Under the pieces are notes generated by a model that was given only the letters and a program-made list of their open reading frames with translations, did not search any database and was not told the DNA's origin. Below are positions 25,735 through 35,331 of a DNA stretch of 64,000 bases, piece after piece; position 1 is the stretch's first letter; the number at the start of each line of letters is the position of its first letter. Source of the stretch: Streptomyces sp. HM190. Lineage in GTDB: Bacteria > Actinomycetota > Actinomycetes > Streptomycetales > Streptomycetaceae. The position numbers and the translations under genes are program-made. The stretch is taken from positions 1,364,001 through 1,428,000 of the forward strand of contig NZ_CP047318.1 in NCBI RefSeq assembly GCF_009857135.1, given 5' to 3'.

Positions 25735-27074
25735 CGGGCCGCCTCCGCCACGGTGAGGGGTTCGGGGACGGGGGCGGTGCGCACGAGGCGTACCCGCTCG
25801 GCGCGGTAGTGCCCGACCTGGCGCACCGCCAGCCGCCAGCCGGGCAGCTCCGCCTTGTCGCCCGGTGCGGGGATCCGGCCGAGCAGGTCGGCGACGAGGC
25901 CCGCGACGGTCTCATAGGGGCCCTCGGGCACGTCGAGGCCGATGCGCTGGAGCACGTCGACGCGGCAGCTGCCGTCGACGTCCCACGCGGGGTGGCCGTC
26001 CTCGGGCGGGGCGACGGCCAGTTCGGGCAGGTCCTGCCCGTCGTGCTCGTCGCGGACCTCGCCGACCAGTTCCTCGACGATGTCCTCCAGCGTCACCACG
26101 CCGGCTGTGCCGCCGTACTCGTCGACGACGACGGCGATGGGCTGTTCGCTGCGCAGCCGGGCCAGCAGGGGCTGCACGGGCAGGCTCTCCGGCACGAGCA
26201 GCGGCGCCTTGGCGATACGGCCGACCGGGGTGTGCAGCCGGTCCCGGGCCGGGATCGCGAGGGCGTCCTTGAGGTGGACCATGCCGACGATCTCGTCGAT
26301 CCGCTCCCGGTAGACGGGGAAGCGGGACAGGCCGGTGGCGCGGGTCAGGTTCACCACGTCCTCGGCGGTGGCCGAGGACTGCAGGGCGCTGACCTTCACG
26401 CGGGGCGTCATCACGTTCTCCGCGGTCAGCTCGCCTAGGGACAGCGTCCGGACGAAGAGGTCGGCCGTGTCCTGTTCCAGGGCGCCGGCCTGCGCGGAGT
26501 GGCGGGCCAGGGAGACCAGTTCGCCGGGGGTGCGGGCGGAGGCCAGTTCCTCGGCGGGTTCGACGCCGAGCGCGCGGACCAGCCGGTTCGCGACCGCGTT
26601 GAGGCCGGCGATGACCGGGCGGAACAGGCGGGAGAAGACGTGCTGGGGGCCCGCGACGAAGCGGGCGACCTGCATCGGCCTCGACACCGCCCAGTTCTTC
26701 GGGACCAGTTCGCCGATCACCATCTGCACGGCGGACGCCAGCAGCATGCCGACGACGACGGAGACCCCGGAGACCGCGCCCTCGGGCGTCCCGATCGCGG
26801 TGAACGGGCCGTGGAGCAGCTCCGCGAGCGCCGGTTCGGCGAGCATGCCGACGACGAGGGAGGTGATGGTGATGCCGAGCTGGGTGCCGGACAGCTGGAA
26901 GGACAGCTCCTTGAGGGCGTCCACCACCTTGTGGGCCCGGCGGTCGCCCTCGGCGGCGGCCTTCTCGGCGTCCGGACGCTCGACCGTGACGAGGCCGAAC
27001 TCGGCGGCCACGAAGAAGCCGTTGGCGAGAATCAGCAGGAAAGCGGCTGCGAGCAGCAGCAGAGGGATGGTCAT
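25731..27074 (-). CDS. CNNM/CBS/CorC_HlyC membrane protein (full-length)
   Basis: A 447-aa protein with the full family architecture: DUF21 membrane domain (about 1-195, LLILANGFFVAAEFGLVTVERPDAEK), two CBS domains (about 215-345, with EYGGTAGVVTLEDIVEELVGEVRDEHD at the second), and a C-terminal CorC_HlyC domain (about 355-440, VDGSCRVDVLQRIGLDVPEG). Likely a cation transporter or regulator of magnesium efflux at the plasma membrane. First gene of the pair; its promoter must lie in 27075-27361. Confidence 0.92.
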   Translation of the reverse strand: MTIPLLLLAAAFLLILANGFFVAAEFGLVTVERPDAEKAAAEGDRRAHKVVDALKELSFQLSGTQLGITITSLVVGMLAEPALAELLHGPFTAIGTPEGAVSGVSVVVGMLLASAVQMVIGELVPKNWAVSRPMQVARFVAGPQHVFSRLFRPVIAGLNAVANRLVRALGVEPAEELASARTPGELVSLARHSAQAGALEQDTADLFVRTLSLGELTAENVMTPRVKVSALQSSATAEDVVNLTRATGLSRFPVYRERIDEIVGMVHLKDALAIPARDRLHTPVGRIAKAPLLVPESLPVQPLLARLRSEQPIAVVVDEYGGTAGVVTLEDIVEELVGEVRDEHDGQDLPELAVAPPEDGHPAWDVDGSCRVDVLQRIGLDVPEGPYETVAGLVADLLGRIPAPGDKAELPGWRLAVRQVGHYRAERVRLVRTAPVPEPLTVAEAAR

Positions 27075-27197
27075 GCCGCCGCCTCGGTATCTCGGGAGGG
27101 GGCGGCGCAGGTACTACAGGACGATCCGTCCATCGCTGGAGGGAGTCACTCCTCGAAGTAGCAGGGGGCCACTGGCGTACCCGGTGGTACGACAGCG

Positions 27198-27224
27198 GCG
27201 GAGGCGCAACGAAAACGCCTCCGC
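27198..27224. terminator. hairpin downstream of the rib-his operon
   Basis: GCGGAGGCG (27198-27206) pairs with CGCCTCCGC (27216-27224), 9-nt loop, 138 nt beyond the PH-domain gene stop. It probably ends the long leftward operon. The rest of the 287-nt spacer holds only the CNNM pair promoter region (AT-rich ATTAATCAAG near 27231). Confidence 0.6.
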
Positions 27225-27361
27225 GAACAGATTAATCAAGACAGGGGCCGGTACGGCAGGGGCGACGGCCCTGAGTCGGCCCTGATCTTGCCCCAGGGAG
27301 GTCGCGTGCCTGGTCGGGGGCGCCCCGGACGCGCTCGCTGTCGGTTCCGGGGCACCCGCTG

Positions 27362-27817
27362 TCAGCCACGGGGCTGTTCGGGCTCGCCGACGGAGCGGGC
27401 CTCGACCAGTGCCCTCAGGGCGCGGGCGTCCTCGATGGCGTGCTGCTTGGCGATGCCGGGCTGGATGCCGAGCGCGGGCAGGCTCGTGCCGTCGGTGAGG
27501 TCGAGGAAGACCCAGGGGTCGCCGACCCGCAGGTTCACCTGGACGATCTCCGCCCAGCCGAGCCGGCGCCTGCCGGCGATGTTGACGACGGTCACACCGG
27601 AGTCGTCCGCGACCACCTTGGGCCGGGAGAGCAGACACAGCACACCGGCGAGCAGGGCCGCCGTGAAGACGAAGCTGAGCCGCTCCCCCGGGCCGAGGGT
27701 CGGCAGCAGCAGCGCCACCACCGTGATGACCACGAAGATCGCGGCGGCGGCGGTCAGCAGGACGGCCCGGGTGCGCCCCGGCCGGAAGGTGACCGGCAGG
27801 GCGGGCAGATCCGACAT
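27362..27817 (-). CDS. PH-domain membrane protein
   Basis: A 151-aa protein: two membrane segments (about 18-40 and 50-65) followed by a bacterial PH domain (PKVVADDSGVTVVNIAGRRRLGWAEIVQVNLRVG). Such proteins are common and uncharacterised in Streptomyces. It lies 20 nt after hisG on the same strand and is probably the last gene of the rib-his operon. Confidence 0.8.
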   Translation of the reverse strand: MSDLPALPVTFRPGRTRAVLLTAAAAIFVVITVVALLLPTLGPGERLSFVFTAALLAGVLCLLSRPKVVADDSGVTVVNIAGRRRLGWAEIVQVNLRVGDPWVFLDLTDGTSLPALGIQPGIAKQHAIEDARALRALVEARSVGEPEQPRG

Positions 27818-27837
27818 CGCGTACGACTCCCCGGGAC

Positions 27838-28695
27838 TCAGAGGCGGCAGGCGTGGATGGCGGTGGTCAGGATGGCCCGCGCACCGATGTCGTACAGGTC
27901 GTCCATGATCCGCTGGGCCTCCTTGGCGGGGACCATGGCGCGTACGGCGACCCAGCCCTCGTTGTGCAGGGGCGAGACGGTCGGGGACTCCAGGCCGGGG
28001 GTGAGGGCGACGGCCTTCTCCAGCTGCTCGACGCGGCAGTCGTAGTCCATCATCACGTAGGTGCGGGCCACGAGGACGCCCTGGAGGCGGCGCAGGAACT
28101 GCTGCACCTTGGGCTCGCTCTCGGAGGCGGTGCCGGCGTCGACGCGGCGGATGACGACGGCCTCGGACTTCATGATCGGCTCGCCGAAGACCTCCAGGCC
28201 CGCGTTGCGCAGGGAGGTCCCGGTCTCGACGACGTCGGCGATGACCTCGGCGACCCCGAGTTCGATGGCGGTCTCGACGGCGCCGTCGAGGTGGACGACG
28301 GAGGCGTCGATGCCGTGGTCGGCGAGGTGTCCCGCGACGATGCCCTCGTAGGAGGTGGCGACGGTCCTGCCCTTGAGGTCGGCGATGCCGGCCGCCGTGC
28401 CGGGCTTGGCGGCGAAGCGGAAGGTGGAGCGGGCGAAGCCGAGCGGGAGGATCTCCTCGGCGTCGGCGCCGGAGTCGATCAGCAGGTCGCGGCCGGTGAT
28501 GCCGATGTCGAGCCGGCCGGAGGAGACGTAGATCGCGATGTCGCGGGGGCGGAGGTAGAAGAACTCGACCTCGTTCTCCGGGTCGACGATCCGCAGTTCC
28601 TTGGACTCCCGGCGCTGGAGGTAGCCGGCCTCATGCAGCATCTCCCCCGCAGGGCCGGACAGGGAACCCTTGTTGGGGACGGCGATGCGCAGCAT
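27838..28695 (-). CDS. hisG: ATP phosphoribosyltransferase HisG (long form)
   Basis: A 285-aa enzyme catalysing the first step of histidine synthesis: condensation of ATP with PRPP to give phosphoribosyl-ATP. The long form is self-contained, with a C-terminal regulatory domain of about 75 residues (residues 210-285) that binds histidine. Motifs: LRIAVPNKGSLSG at the start, DIGITGRDLL, and the PRPP loop ADVVETGTSLRNAGLEV. It follows hisE by 58 nt; the HisG product is the HisE substrate, so the two act consecutively. Confidence 0.97.
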   Translation of the reverse strand: MLRIAVPNKGSLSGPAGEMLHEAGYLQRRESKELRIVDPENEVEFFYLRPRDIAIYVSSGRLDIGITGRDLLIDSGADAEEILPLGFARSTFRFAAKPGTAAGIADLKGRTVATSYEGIVAGHLADHGIDASVVHLDGAVETAIELGVAEVIADVVETGTSLRNAGLEVFGEPIMKSEAVVIRRVDAGTASESEPKVQQFLRRLQGVLVARTYVMMDYDCRVEQLEKAVALTPGLESPTVSPLHNEGWVAVRAMVPAKEAQRIMDDLYDIGARAILTTAIHACRL

Positions 28696-28753
28696 GAGGC
28701 AGGCTTCCTTCGTTCTCGTGGGTGCGGAGCGGTGTGTGTGGGGCGGGGACGGC

Positions 28754-29026
28754 TCAGAGGTGGGCGTACACGTCGTCCAGGGAGATGCCGCGGGCGACCA
28801 TCATCACCTGGACGTGGTACAGCAGCTGCGAGATCTCCTCGGCGGCGGCTTCCTTGCCCTCGTACTCGGCGGCCATCCAGACCTCGGCGGCCTCTTCGAC
28901 GACCTTCTTGCCGATGGCATGGACGCCCTTCCCGACCAGTTCGGCGGTGCGGGAGGTGGCGGGGTCACCGTGGGCGGCCTTGTGCTGGAGCTCGGTGAAG
29001 AGCTCCTCGAACGTCTTCTTGGACAT
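28754..29026 (-). CDS. hisE: phosphoribosyl-ATP pyrophosphohydrolase HisE
   Basis: A 90-aa all-helical MazG-like enzyme that hydrolyses phosphoribosyl-ATP to phosphoribosyl-AMP in histidine synthesis. It shows [31 protein letters not shown] with the metal-binding EExxE/ExxD pattern. The ATG at 29026 ([10 protein letters not shown]) is preferred over an in-frame GTG at 29038, and gives the usual length. It lies 34 nt after ribH, so histidine genes are co-transcribed with the riboflavin operon. Confidence 0.96.
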   Translation of the reverse strand: MSKKTFEELFTELQHKAAHGDPATSRTAELVGKGVHAIGKKVVEEAAEVWMAAEYEGKEAAAEEISQLLYHVQVMMVARGISLDDVYAHL

Positions 29027-29060
29027 GGTGGGCCCCACACTACGCCGTCACGGGTGTGCC

Positions 29061-29546
29061 TCAGCGCCAGGGTTCGGATACTGAGCGGAGCGTGGCCGCG
29101 GTCGCCACGGCGGCGGTCACCGCCTCGTGCCCCTTGTCCTCGGTGGAGCCCTCGATACCGGCGCGGTCCAGGGCCTGTTCCTCGGTGTCGCAGGTCAGTA
29201 CGCCGAAGCCGACGGGTACGCCGGTGTCGACGGAGACCTGGGTGAGGCCCTGGGTGACGCCCTGGCACACGTACTCGAAGTGGGGAGTGCCGCCGCGGAT
29301 GACGACGCCGAGGGCGACGATGGCGTCGTAGCCGCGGCCCGCGAGCACCTTGGCGACGACGGGGAGCTCCCAGCTGCCGGGGACGCGCAGGAGGGTCGGC
29401 TCGTCGATGCCCAGGTCGTGCAGTGCGCGCAGGGCGCCGTCGACGAGGCCGCTCATCACCTTCTCGTGCCACTGGGCCGCGATGACCGCGACGCGCAGGT
29501 CGCCGACGTTGCTGACGGTCAGTTCGGGTGCGCCCTTGCCGCTCAC
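29061..29546 (-). CDS. ribH: 6,7-dimethyl-8-ribityllumazine synthase RibH
   Basis: A 161-aa enzyme that joins the pyrimidine intermediate and 3,4-dihydroxy-2-butanone-4-phosphate to form lumazine, the penultimate step of riboflavin synthesis. Motifs: VSGAL-like [36 protein letters not shown] (with the catalytic histidine) and [17 protein letters not shown]. The GTG at 29546 follows AGGAGCAAC. Length matches S. coelicolor RibH. Confidence 0.97.
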   Translation of the reverse strand: MSGKGAPELTVSNVGDLRVAVIAAQWHEKVMSGLVDGALRALHDLGIDEPTLLRVPGSWELPVVAKVLAGRGYDAIVALGVVIRGGTPHFEYVCQGVTQGLTQVSVDTGVPVGFGVLTCDTEEQALDRAGIEGSTEDKGHEAVTAAVATAATLRSVSEPWR

Positions 29547-29611
29547 GTTGCTCCTTGGTTCCTGAATCTCGGTTCGAGACGGTCGTGCCGTGTTCGTGTG
29601 GTCCGGTTGTG

Positions 29612-30901
29612 TTACTGCTCGCCGCAGGTGGTCACGGTGGCCGTGTCCAGCCAGGGCAGGTCGTGGCCCATCCGGTCCCGCTTGGTGCGCAGGTAGCGGA
29701 GGTTGTGCTCGCCCGCGCGGACGGGCATCGGCTCGCGGCCGGTGACGGCGAGGCCGTGCCGGACGAGGGCGTCGGTCTTCTCGGGGTTGTTGGTGAGCAG
29801 CCGCAGGCTGTGTACGCCGAGGTCGCGGAGGATCTGGGCGCCGGCGCCGTAGTCGCGGGCGTCGGCGGGCAGGCCGAGTTCGAGGTTGGCGTCGAGGGTG
29901 TCGCGGCCGCGTTCCTGGAGTTCGTAGGCGCGCAGCTTGGACAGCAGGCCGATGCCGCGTCCCTCGTGGCCGCGGAGGTAGACGACGACGCCGCGGCCCT
30001 CGGTGGCGACGCGTTCGAGGGAGTTCTCCAGCTGGGGGCCGCAGTCGCAGCGCAGGGAGTGGAAGACGTCGCCGGTGAGGCATTCGGAGTGGACGCGGAC
30101 GAGCACGTCCTCGCCGTCGCCGATCTCGCCGTGGACGAGGGCGACGTGTTCGACGCCGTCGACGGTGGAGCGGTAGCCGTAGGCGGTGAAGTCGCCGAAG
30201 GCGGTGGGCAGCTGGGTCTTCGCCTCGCGCTTGACGGTGGGCTCGGCGGAGCGGCGGTAGGCGATCAGGTCCTCGATGGAGATGATCGTCAGGCCGTGCT
30301 TGCGGGCGAAGGGGATCAGTTCCGGCAGGCGGAGCATGCGGCCGTCCTCGCCGGCGATCTCGACGATGGCGCCGGCCGGGCGGAGTCCCGCGAGGCGGGC
30401 GAGGTCGACGGCGGCCTCGGTGTGGCCGTTGCGCACGAGGACGCCACCGGCGCGGGCGCGCAGCGGGAAGATGTGCCCGGGGCGGACGAAGTCGGTGGGC
30501 CGGGCCGTGCCGCTCGCCAGCAGTCGGAGGGTGGTGGAGCGGTCGGAGGCGGAGATGCCGGTGGTCACGCCGTGCTCGGGGGCGGCGTCGACGGTGACGG
30601 TGAAGGCGGTGCGCATCGACTCGGTGTTCTGCTGCACCATCTGCGGCAGTTCGAGGCGGTCCAGTTCGTCGCCCTCCATGGGGGCGCAGATCATGCCGCG
30701 GCATTCGCTCATCATGAAGGCGACGATCTCGGGGGTGGCCTTCTCGGCGGCGATGACGAGGTCGCCCTCGTTCTCGCGGTCCTCGTCGTCGACGACCACG
30801 ACGGGGCGGCCGGCCGCGATGTCCGCGATGGCCTGCTCGACGGGGTCGAGCCCGAAGCTCTCGATGTCGTCGGTGTTGTACAGAATCGGCGCCATGGTCA
30901 T
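29612..30901 (-). CDS. ribBA: bifunctional DHBP synthase/GTP cyclohydrolase II RibBA
   Basis: A 429-aa fusion. Residues about 1-205 are 3,4-dihydroxy-2-butanone-4-phosphate synthase ([37 protein letters not shown]). Residues about 210-410 are GTP cyclohydrolase II, with zinc ligands in [17 protein letters not shown]. Together they make both precursors of the lumazine step. The start is ATG at 30901, overlapping the ribM stop by ATGA, with GGAAGGAG upstream. Confidence 0.97.
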   Translation of the reverse strand: MTMAPILYNTDDIESFGLDPVEQAIADIAAGRPVVVVDDEDRENEGDLVIAAEKATPEIVAFMMSECRGMICAPMEGDELDRLELPQMVQQNTESMRTAFTVTVDAAPEHGVTTGISASDRSTTLRLLASGTARPTDFVRPGHIFPLRARAGGVLVRNGHTEAAVDLARLAGLRPAGAIVEIAGEDGRMLRLPELIPFARKHGLTIISIEDLIAYRRSAEPTVKREAKTQLPTAFGDFTAYGYRSTVDGVEHVALVHGEIGDGEDVLVRVHSECLTGDVFHSLRCDCGPQLENSLERVATEGRGVVVYLRGHEGRGIGLLSKLRAYELQERGRDTLDANLELGLPADARDYGAGAQILRDLGVHSLRLLTNNPEKTDALVRHGLAVTGREPMPVRAGEHNLRYLRTKRDRMGHDLPWLDTATVTTCGEQ

Positions 30902-31530
30902 GCCGGGGCTCCTTCCAGGGCGGGCTTGCGGGACCGCAGCCACCAGTCGCGCATGCCCCACAGGACGAGCGCGCCGTAGATGATGTAGACGAAACCGGAG
31001 AACGCGTAGCCGTTGGCGAAGTTGAGCGGTACGCCGACGAGGTCGACGAGCAGCCAGGCGAACCAGAACTCGACCATGCCGCGCGCCTGGGCGTACATGG
31101 CGACGACGGTGCCGGTGAAGATGTACGCGTCGGGCCAGGCGTCCCAGGAGAGGCTGGGGAACGCGGTGAAGAGGCCGCCGACCGCGAGGGTGCCGAGGGC
31201 GGCGCCGGCGATCAGGTAGCCGCGCTCGCGCCAGGTGGCGAAGCGCGGGGTGATCGCGCCGTCCGTGCTCTGCCCCTTGGTGCGGCTCCACTGCCACCAG
31301 CCGTACGCGGCGACGGCCATGACGATGACCTGCTTGCCGGCGCTGCCGGTGAGGTGGCCGACGAAGGCGCCGAAGAGGATGAGACCGGAGAGGAACTGCA
31401 CGGGCCAGTTCCAGAGGGAGCGCACGGCGCCGAGCGCGAGGGCGATCAGGCCGAAGATGTTCCCGATCATGTCCGCCCAGCGGATCTCCTGGCCGAACAC
31501 CGTGAAGGCGACCGAGTTCAGCGAGTTCAC
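30898..31530 (-). CDS. ribM: RibM, PnuC-family riboflavin transporter
   Basis: A 210-aa membrane protein with about seven hydrophobic segments and the PnuC-family pattern [14 protein letters not shown] and [27 protein letters not shown]. PnuC proteins were named for nicotinamide riboside uptake, but in Streptomyces davaonensis and Corynebacterium the riboflavin-operon member RibM imports riboflavin and roseoflavin. Its position between ribE and ribBA, with overlaps of 4 nt at both ends, makes the riboflavin role the best inference. Confidence 0.9.
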   Translation of the reverse strand: MNSLNSVAFTVFGQEIRWADMIGNIFGLIALALGAVRSLWNWPVQFLSGLILFGAFVGHLTGSAGKQVIVMAVAAYGWWQWSRTKGQSTDGAITPRFATWRERGYLIAGAALGTLAVGGLFTAFPSLSWDAWPDAYIFTGTVVAMYAQARGMVEFWFAWLLVDLVGVPLNFANGYAFSGFVYIIYGALVLWGMRDWWLRSRKPALEGAPA

Positions 31531-32129
31531 CGTGTCGCTCCCTGCGAGCCGAGGAGCCGCTCGACGTACTTGGCGATGACGTCGACCTCGAGGTTGACCG
31601 GGTCGCCGGGCTGCTTGCGGCCGAGGGTGGTCAGGTCGAGGGTGGTGGGGATGAGGCTGACGGTGAAGTGGTCCGGGCCGGCTTCGACGACGGTGAGGCT
31701 GATGCCGTCGACGGTGATGGAGCCCTTCTCGACGACGTACCGGGTGAGGTCGGCAGGGAGCGAGATCGTGACGATCTCCCAGTTCTCGGACGGCTTGCGC
31801 TCGATGATCCGGCCGGTGCCGTCGACGTGGCCCTGCACGATGTGCCCGCCGAGGCGTTCGCCGACGGCCATGGGGCGTTCGAGGTTGACGCGGGAGCCGA
31901 CGGTGAGGGCGCCGAGGCTGGAGCGGTTGAGGGTCTCCGCCATGACGTCGGCGGTGAACCAGTCGTCCTCGTGCTCCACGACGGTGAGACAGACGCCGTT
32001 GACGGCGATGGAGTCGCCGTGCTTCGCGCCTTGGGTGACGACGGGGCCACGCAGTCGGAAACGGGAGGAGTCGCCGAGGTTCTCGACGGCGGTGACCTCA
32101 CCCAGTTCTTCGACGATTCCGGTGAACAC
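31527..32129 (-). CDS. ribE: riboflavin synthase alpha chain RibE
   Basis: A 200-aa enzyme that dismutates two lumazines into riboflavin. Two homologous lumazine-binding halves are visible: [11 protein letters not shown] and [13 protein letters not shown] in the first, [12 protein letters not shown] and [12 protein letters not shown] in the second. The GTG at 32129 has AGGAGG about 9 nt upstream. First gene of the operon, 160 nt downstream of the FMN riboswitch. Some nomenclatures call this gene ribC. Confidence 0.97.
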   Translation of the reverse strand: MFTGIVEELGEVTAVENLGDSSRFRLRGPVVTQGAKHGDSIAVNGVCLTVVEHEDDWFTADVMAETLNRSSLGALTVGSRVNLERPMAVGERLGGHIVQGHVDGTGRIIERKPSENWEIVTISLPADLTRYVVEKGSITVDGISLTVVEAGPDHFTVSLIPTTLDLTTLGRKQPGDPVNLEVDVIAKYVERLLGSQGATR

Positions 32130-32289
32130 TTCCCGGGTCCTCCTGCCTCGTGGGGCACGGACTCCGGGGCTGTCGAAGACGACAGGGTTCAGCGGACAAC
32201 GGCACACGGGAGGCGACGCCGTGTGGACGGCCCCCTCCTGCTGGAGCAGGCCGACAACAGTCGGCGGCGCGCACGCATGCCCGCCCGCC

Positions 32290-32416
32290 GCGCACTGCCT
32301 CCCATCCGGACTTTAACCGTCGGTCCAGGAATTTCACCTGGTCAACCGGCCGCTGGAAGCGACCGGGTCGCGGACTGTAACCGCCGGTTCGGACTTTCAC
32401 CGACCCCGGAGTGCGC
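32290..32416 (-). promoter_or_regulatory. FMN riboswitch (RFN element)
   Basis: Minus-strand sequence has the RFN conserved blocks in order: CTCCGGGGTCGGTGAAAGTC, CCGGCGGTTACAGTCCGCGA, CCTGGTGAAATTCCTGG, and CGGTTAAAGTCCGGATGGGA. P1 is closed by GCGCACT (32410-32416) with AGTGCGC (32290-32296). It binds FMN and is expected to turn off expression of ribE-ribM-ribBA-ribH and downstream genes when FMN is high. Confidence 0.97.
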
Positions 32417-32616
32417 TGCTTCTGGTACATGGCCAGTGTGCCACGCCCGATCGGCACCCATGCGGGTGATGGCTGTGGGGTGGCTCACAGATCGTGTCAC
32501 TGGACTTCCACGGCGAGTGACGTGAAGGCCCGGCACCGACTGACCACCAGTCACGCGCCGCCCCATCGGCCCCGGTCGAACCTCCACGCACCCCGTCGAA
32601 CGGCACGCCGAACCCA

Positions 32617-32646
32617 TTGACCAGGTTGGTCTAGTCCTTTTAAGGT
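32617..32646 (+). promoter_or_regulatory. promoter with a DasR-like (dre-like) operator in its spacer
   Basis: TTGACC at 32617-32622, 18-nt spacer, TAAGGT at 32641-32646. The spacer contains TTGGTCTAGTCC (32626-32637), close to the left half and centre of the DasR dre consensus ACTGGTCTAGACCAST. It points rightward toward the NmrA-type gene 230 nt away; 32653-32878 shows no convincing small gene. Confidence 0.5.
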
Positions 32647-32878
32647 CTGCGATCGCGGTTACTCGTCCTGAAGGGGCGCAGGCCGCCCCCAGTCGGCCCG
32701 GCGGCGGTGACGACGGCCCTTGCCCCGCCGCCGGGTCCCTCTCCCTCGTGGGCCGACGGGTCCCTCGCCGTTCCGGGGGCTCGGCGCCGCCGTGTCACAT
32801 TCCGGGGGTGCTGTCCGGTCATAGATGTCAACGGGCGTTCCAGCGGGGAGCGGCCCGGGCGTCGAAGGGTTGGGCAGC

Positions 32879-33637
32879 ATGACCACGATCCTGGTGACCG
32901 GTGGGACCGGTGTCCTCGGCCGGCTCGTCACCGAGCGGCTGCGGGCGGACGGGCACGAGGTGCGGGTGCTCAGCCGGCACGCGCAGCAGTACTCCGTCGA
33001 CCTGGTCGCGGGCGGGAGCGGGCTGGACGCGGCGCTGGCGGGGGTGGACACGGTCGTGCACTGTGCGTCCTCGCCGCGCGGCGGCGACGAGAAGGCGGCG
33101 GCGAACCTGATCGCGGCGGCGCGGCGGGCCGCAGTGGGGCATCTGGTGTACATCTCGATCGTCGGCGTCGACCGGGTGCCGTTCGGCTACTACCGGAGCA
33201 AGTTGGCGGTGGAACGGATGATCGAGCAGTCGGGGCTGGCCTGGACGGCACTGCGGGCGACCCAGTTCCACGACCTGCTCGTGACGCTCTTCGAGGGCCT
33301 GTCGAAGTCGCCGGTGATGCCACTGCCCGCCGGGGTGAGCGACCAGCCGGTCGCCGTCGCCGAGGTCGCCGACCGTCTGGCCGAGCTCGCCGTCTCCGCA
33401 CCCGCCGGCCGCGTCCCCGACCTGGGCGGCCCGGAGGTCCTGAGCCTCCGCACGCTGGCTCGCGCCTACCTGACCGCCACCGGCCGCCGCCGGGTCCTGC
33501 TGACGGTGCCCCTGTTCGGCAGGGCGTACGCGGGATTCCGGGCCGGGGGCCATCTGGCGCCGGAGCGGGCGGTGGGCAAGGTGACGTTCGGGGATCACGT
33601 GGCCGAACGGTTCGGCGGGCGGGGGAAGACGAGGTGA
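32879..33637 (+). CDS. NmrA/SDR-type NAD(P)-binding protein
   Basis: A 252-aa atypical short-chain dehydrogenase. The Rossmann motif is ILVTGGTGVLGRLVTERL at the start. The YxxxK-like region is YYRSKLAVERM and the C-terminal half is a small substrate domain. Such proteins act as NAD(P)H-dependent reductases or redox sensors. The ATG at 32879 has AAGGG upstream; the longer in-frame start at 32825 would add a low-complexity stretch before the Rossmann strand and is less likely. Confidence 0.85.
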   Translation: MTTILVTGGTGVLGRLVTERLRADGHEVRVLSRHAQQYSVDLVAGGSGLDAALAGVDTVVHCASSPRGGDEKAAANLIAAARRAAVGHLVYISIVGVDRVPFGYYRSKLAVERMIEQSGLAWTALRATQFHDLLVTLFEGLSKSPVMPLPAGVSDQPVAVAEVADRLAELAVSAPAGRVPDLGGPEVLSLRTLARAYLTATGRRRVLLTVPLFGRAYAGFRAGGHLAPERAVGKVTFGDHVAERFGGRGKTR

Positions 33638-33909
33638 GCCGCAGGGCCGACGGGTCAGGGGGCGGCCCGGGGGCGGGGTCGATCGGCGGGTGGGGGGCCA
33701 CAGTCATGCCGGGCCCGGAGGCCAGCGGCCCTCTTGCAGGACCGCGAAAAACATAACGGGGGGCGTCGCGGGCGGCACGGTGCTCGGGAACCGACAGGCA
33801 GGCGCACGCCCAAGGCGGGTGAGCCGCGCACCGGCAGTGCATGGCGAAGGCCCGGTGGGGTGCGAAGGCTGCCCGGCGGACGGACCTCGGCGGGCCACCG
33901 GGCGGGCAC

Positions 33910-35223
33910 CTACCGCGGTGGCGGTGCGAAGAGTTCGTCCTGGGCCGCGTCGCGCGCCATGAGCAGGGCCCCGCGCAGGACGGCGGGGCCGCCGAGGGCG
34001 CTCGGCCGGACCTCGGTGGGCAGCGGCGACAGCGCCGCGAGCCGCGCCTCGATCCGGGCGGCGAGCACGTCCCCGCCGGCCTGACCGACCTCGCCCCCGA
34101 GCACCACACAGCCGGGGTCGAGGACGGCGACGACGGAGGCGGCACCGATGGCGAGACGGTCGGCGAGGGCGTCGAGGAAGCGGGCGGGGGCGTCGGCAGC
34201 CGGGCGGGTGCCCGGAGCCGGGTGCGCGTCGGCACGGGGGCGTACGGATGACGCCGAAGTGTCCGCCTCGCCCGTCGGGGCGCCGAACGGAGCAGTGCCG
34301 CTCCCCGCCGCCGGAGTTCGGCTGCTCGCCGCCTCGGCCGCCGCCCTGACCAGGGTCGCGGCGTGTGGCTCGGCGGTGGAGGGGGCGGCCGTCAGGTCGT
34401 GTGCGATCGCCAGGGACTCGATCGCGGCGGCGGAGCCCAGGGAGTGGAAGCCGCCCTCGCAGTCGGAGGCGGAGGGCAGGGTCGCGGTGCCCGGCACGGG
34501 GAGGAAGCCGATCTCGCCGGTGCCGCCGGAGGCGCCGCGACGGAGGGTGCCGTCGAGGACGACGGCCGCGCCGGTGCCGAGGCCGAGCCAGAGGAGGACG
34601 AAGGTGTCGCGGTCACGGGCGGCGCCGTCCCGCTGCTCGGCGAGCGCGGCGAGGTTGGTCTCGTTCTCGACGAGGACCCGGGCCGTCAGGCGTTCCCCGA
34701 GGGCGGCGGCCAGCCGGCGGTGCCATTCGGGCAGGCCGGTGCTGTCGCGCAGTTCGCCGGTGGCCGGGTCGATGAGTCCGGGGGCGCCGATCGCCACCGT
34801 GTGCAAGCGGTCGGCGCCCGCCTCCTTCGCGGCCCGCTCCACGAGGCTGACGGCCTGCTCGACGGCGGGCCCGGTGCCCGCGTCGTCCGTGATCGGCACG
34901 GACGCACGCGCCAGTTCCGCGCCGAGCAGATCGGCGACGACGACCGTGACGCCCTCGGTGCGCACGTCGAGCGCGGCGAGGTACGCGCGGTCGGCGACGA
35001 TGCCGTAGAGGCGGGCGTTCGGCCCGCGCCGCTGCTCCCCCGACTCCCCCACCACCGCGATCAGTCCGGCCTCGGTGAGGCGCTCCACCAGGTCGGCGAC
35101 GGTGGGCCGGGACAGGCCGGTGAGCTGCTTCAACTGCCCCGCCGTCAACGGCCCTTCCTCCTGCAGCAGCCGCAGGGCGAGCCGGTCGTTGATGGCCCGG
35201 GCGGTGCTGGGTGATGCGGGCAT
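33910..35223 (-). CDS. ROK family transcriptional regulator
   Basis: A 437-aa regulator: winged helix at about 8-70 (LTAGQLKQLTGLSRPTVADLVERL), then a ROK sugar-kinase-like fold with AIGAPGLIDPATGEL, ENETNLAALAEQ, GTGAAVVLDGTLRRGASGGTGEIG and LDPGCVVLGGEVG. The usual zinc cluster (CxCGxxGC) is absent; only one cysteine remains in SDCEGGFHSLG. An alanine-rich insertion of about 60 residues (285-345) interrupts the ROK fold. It is divergent from an MFS gene, with a perfect inverted repeat between them, so it probably represses that transporter in response to a sugar. The 272 nt after its stop (33638-33909) show no gene. Confidence 0.88.
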   Translation of the reverse strand: MPASPSTARAINDRLALRLLQEEGPLTAGQLKQLTGLSRPTVADLVERLTEAGLIAVVGESGEQRRGPNARLYGIVADRAYLAALDVRTEGVTVVVADLLGAELARASVPITDDAGTGPAVEQAVSLVERAAKEAGADRLHTVAIGAPGLIDPATGELRDSTGLPEWHRRLAAALGERLTARVLVENETNLAALAEQRDGAARDRDTFVLLWLGLGTGAAVVLDGTLRRGASGGTGEIGFLPVPGTATLPSASDCEGGFHSLGSAAAIESLAIAHDLTAAPSTAEPHAATLVRAAAEAASSRTPAAGSGTAPFGAPTGEADTSASSVRPRADAHPAPGTRPAADAPARFLDALADRLAIGAASVVAVLDPGCVVLGGEVGQAGGDVLAARIEARLAALSPLPTEVRPSALGGPAVLRGALLMARDAAQDELFAPPPR

Positions 35224-35331
35224 GCCGGGATCCTCCCAGATCGACGACGCGTGCGGGCGCCGGCCCTGTGGCAGCCGGACACACGACCCGGCCCACGGCC
35301 CCCGCGACGCCGTACAGACAGCGCTCTCTAT

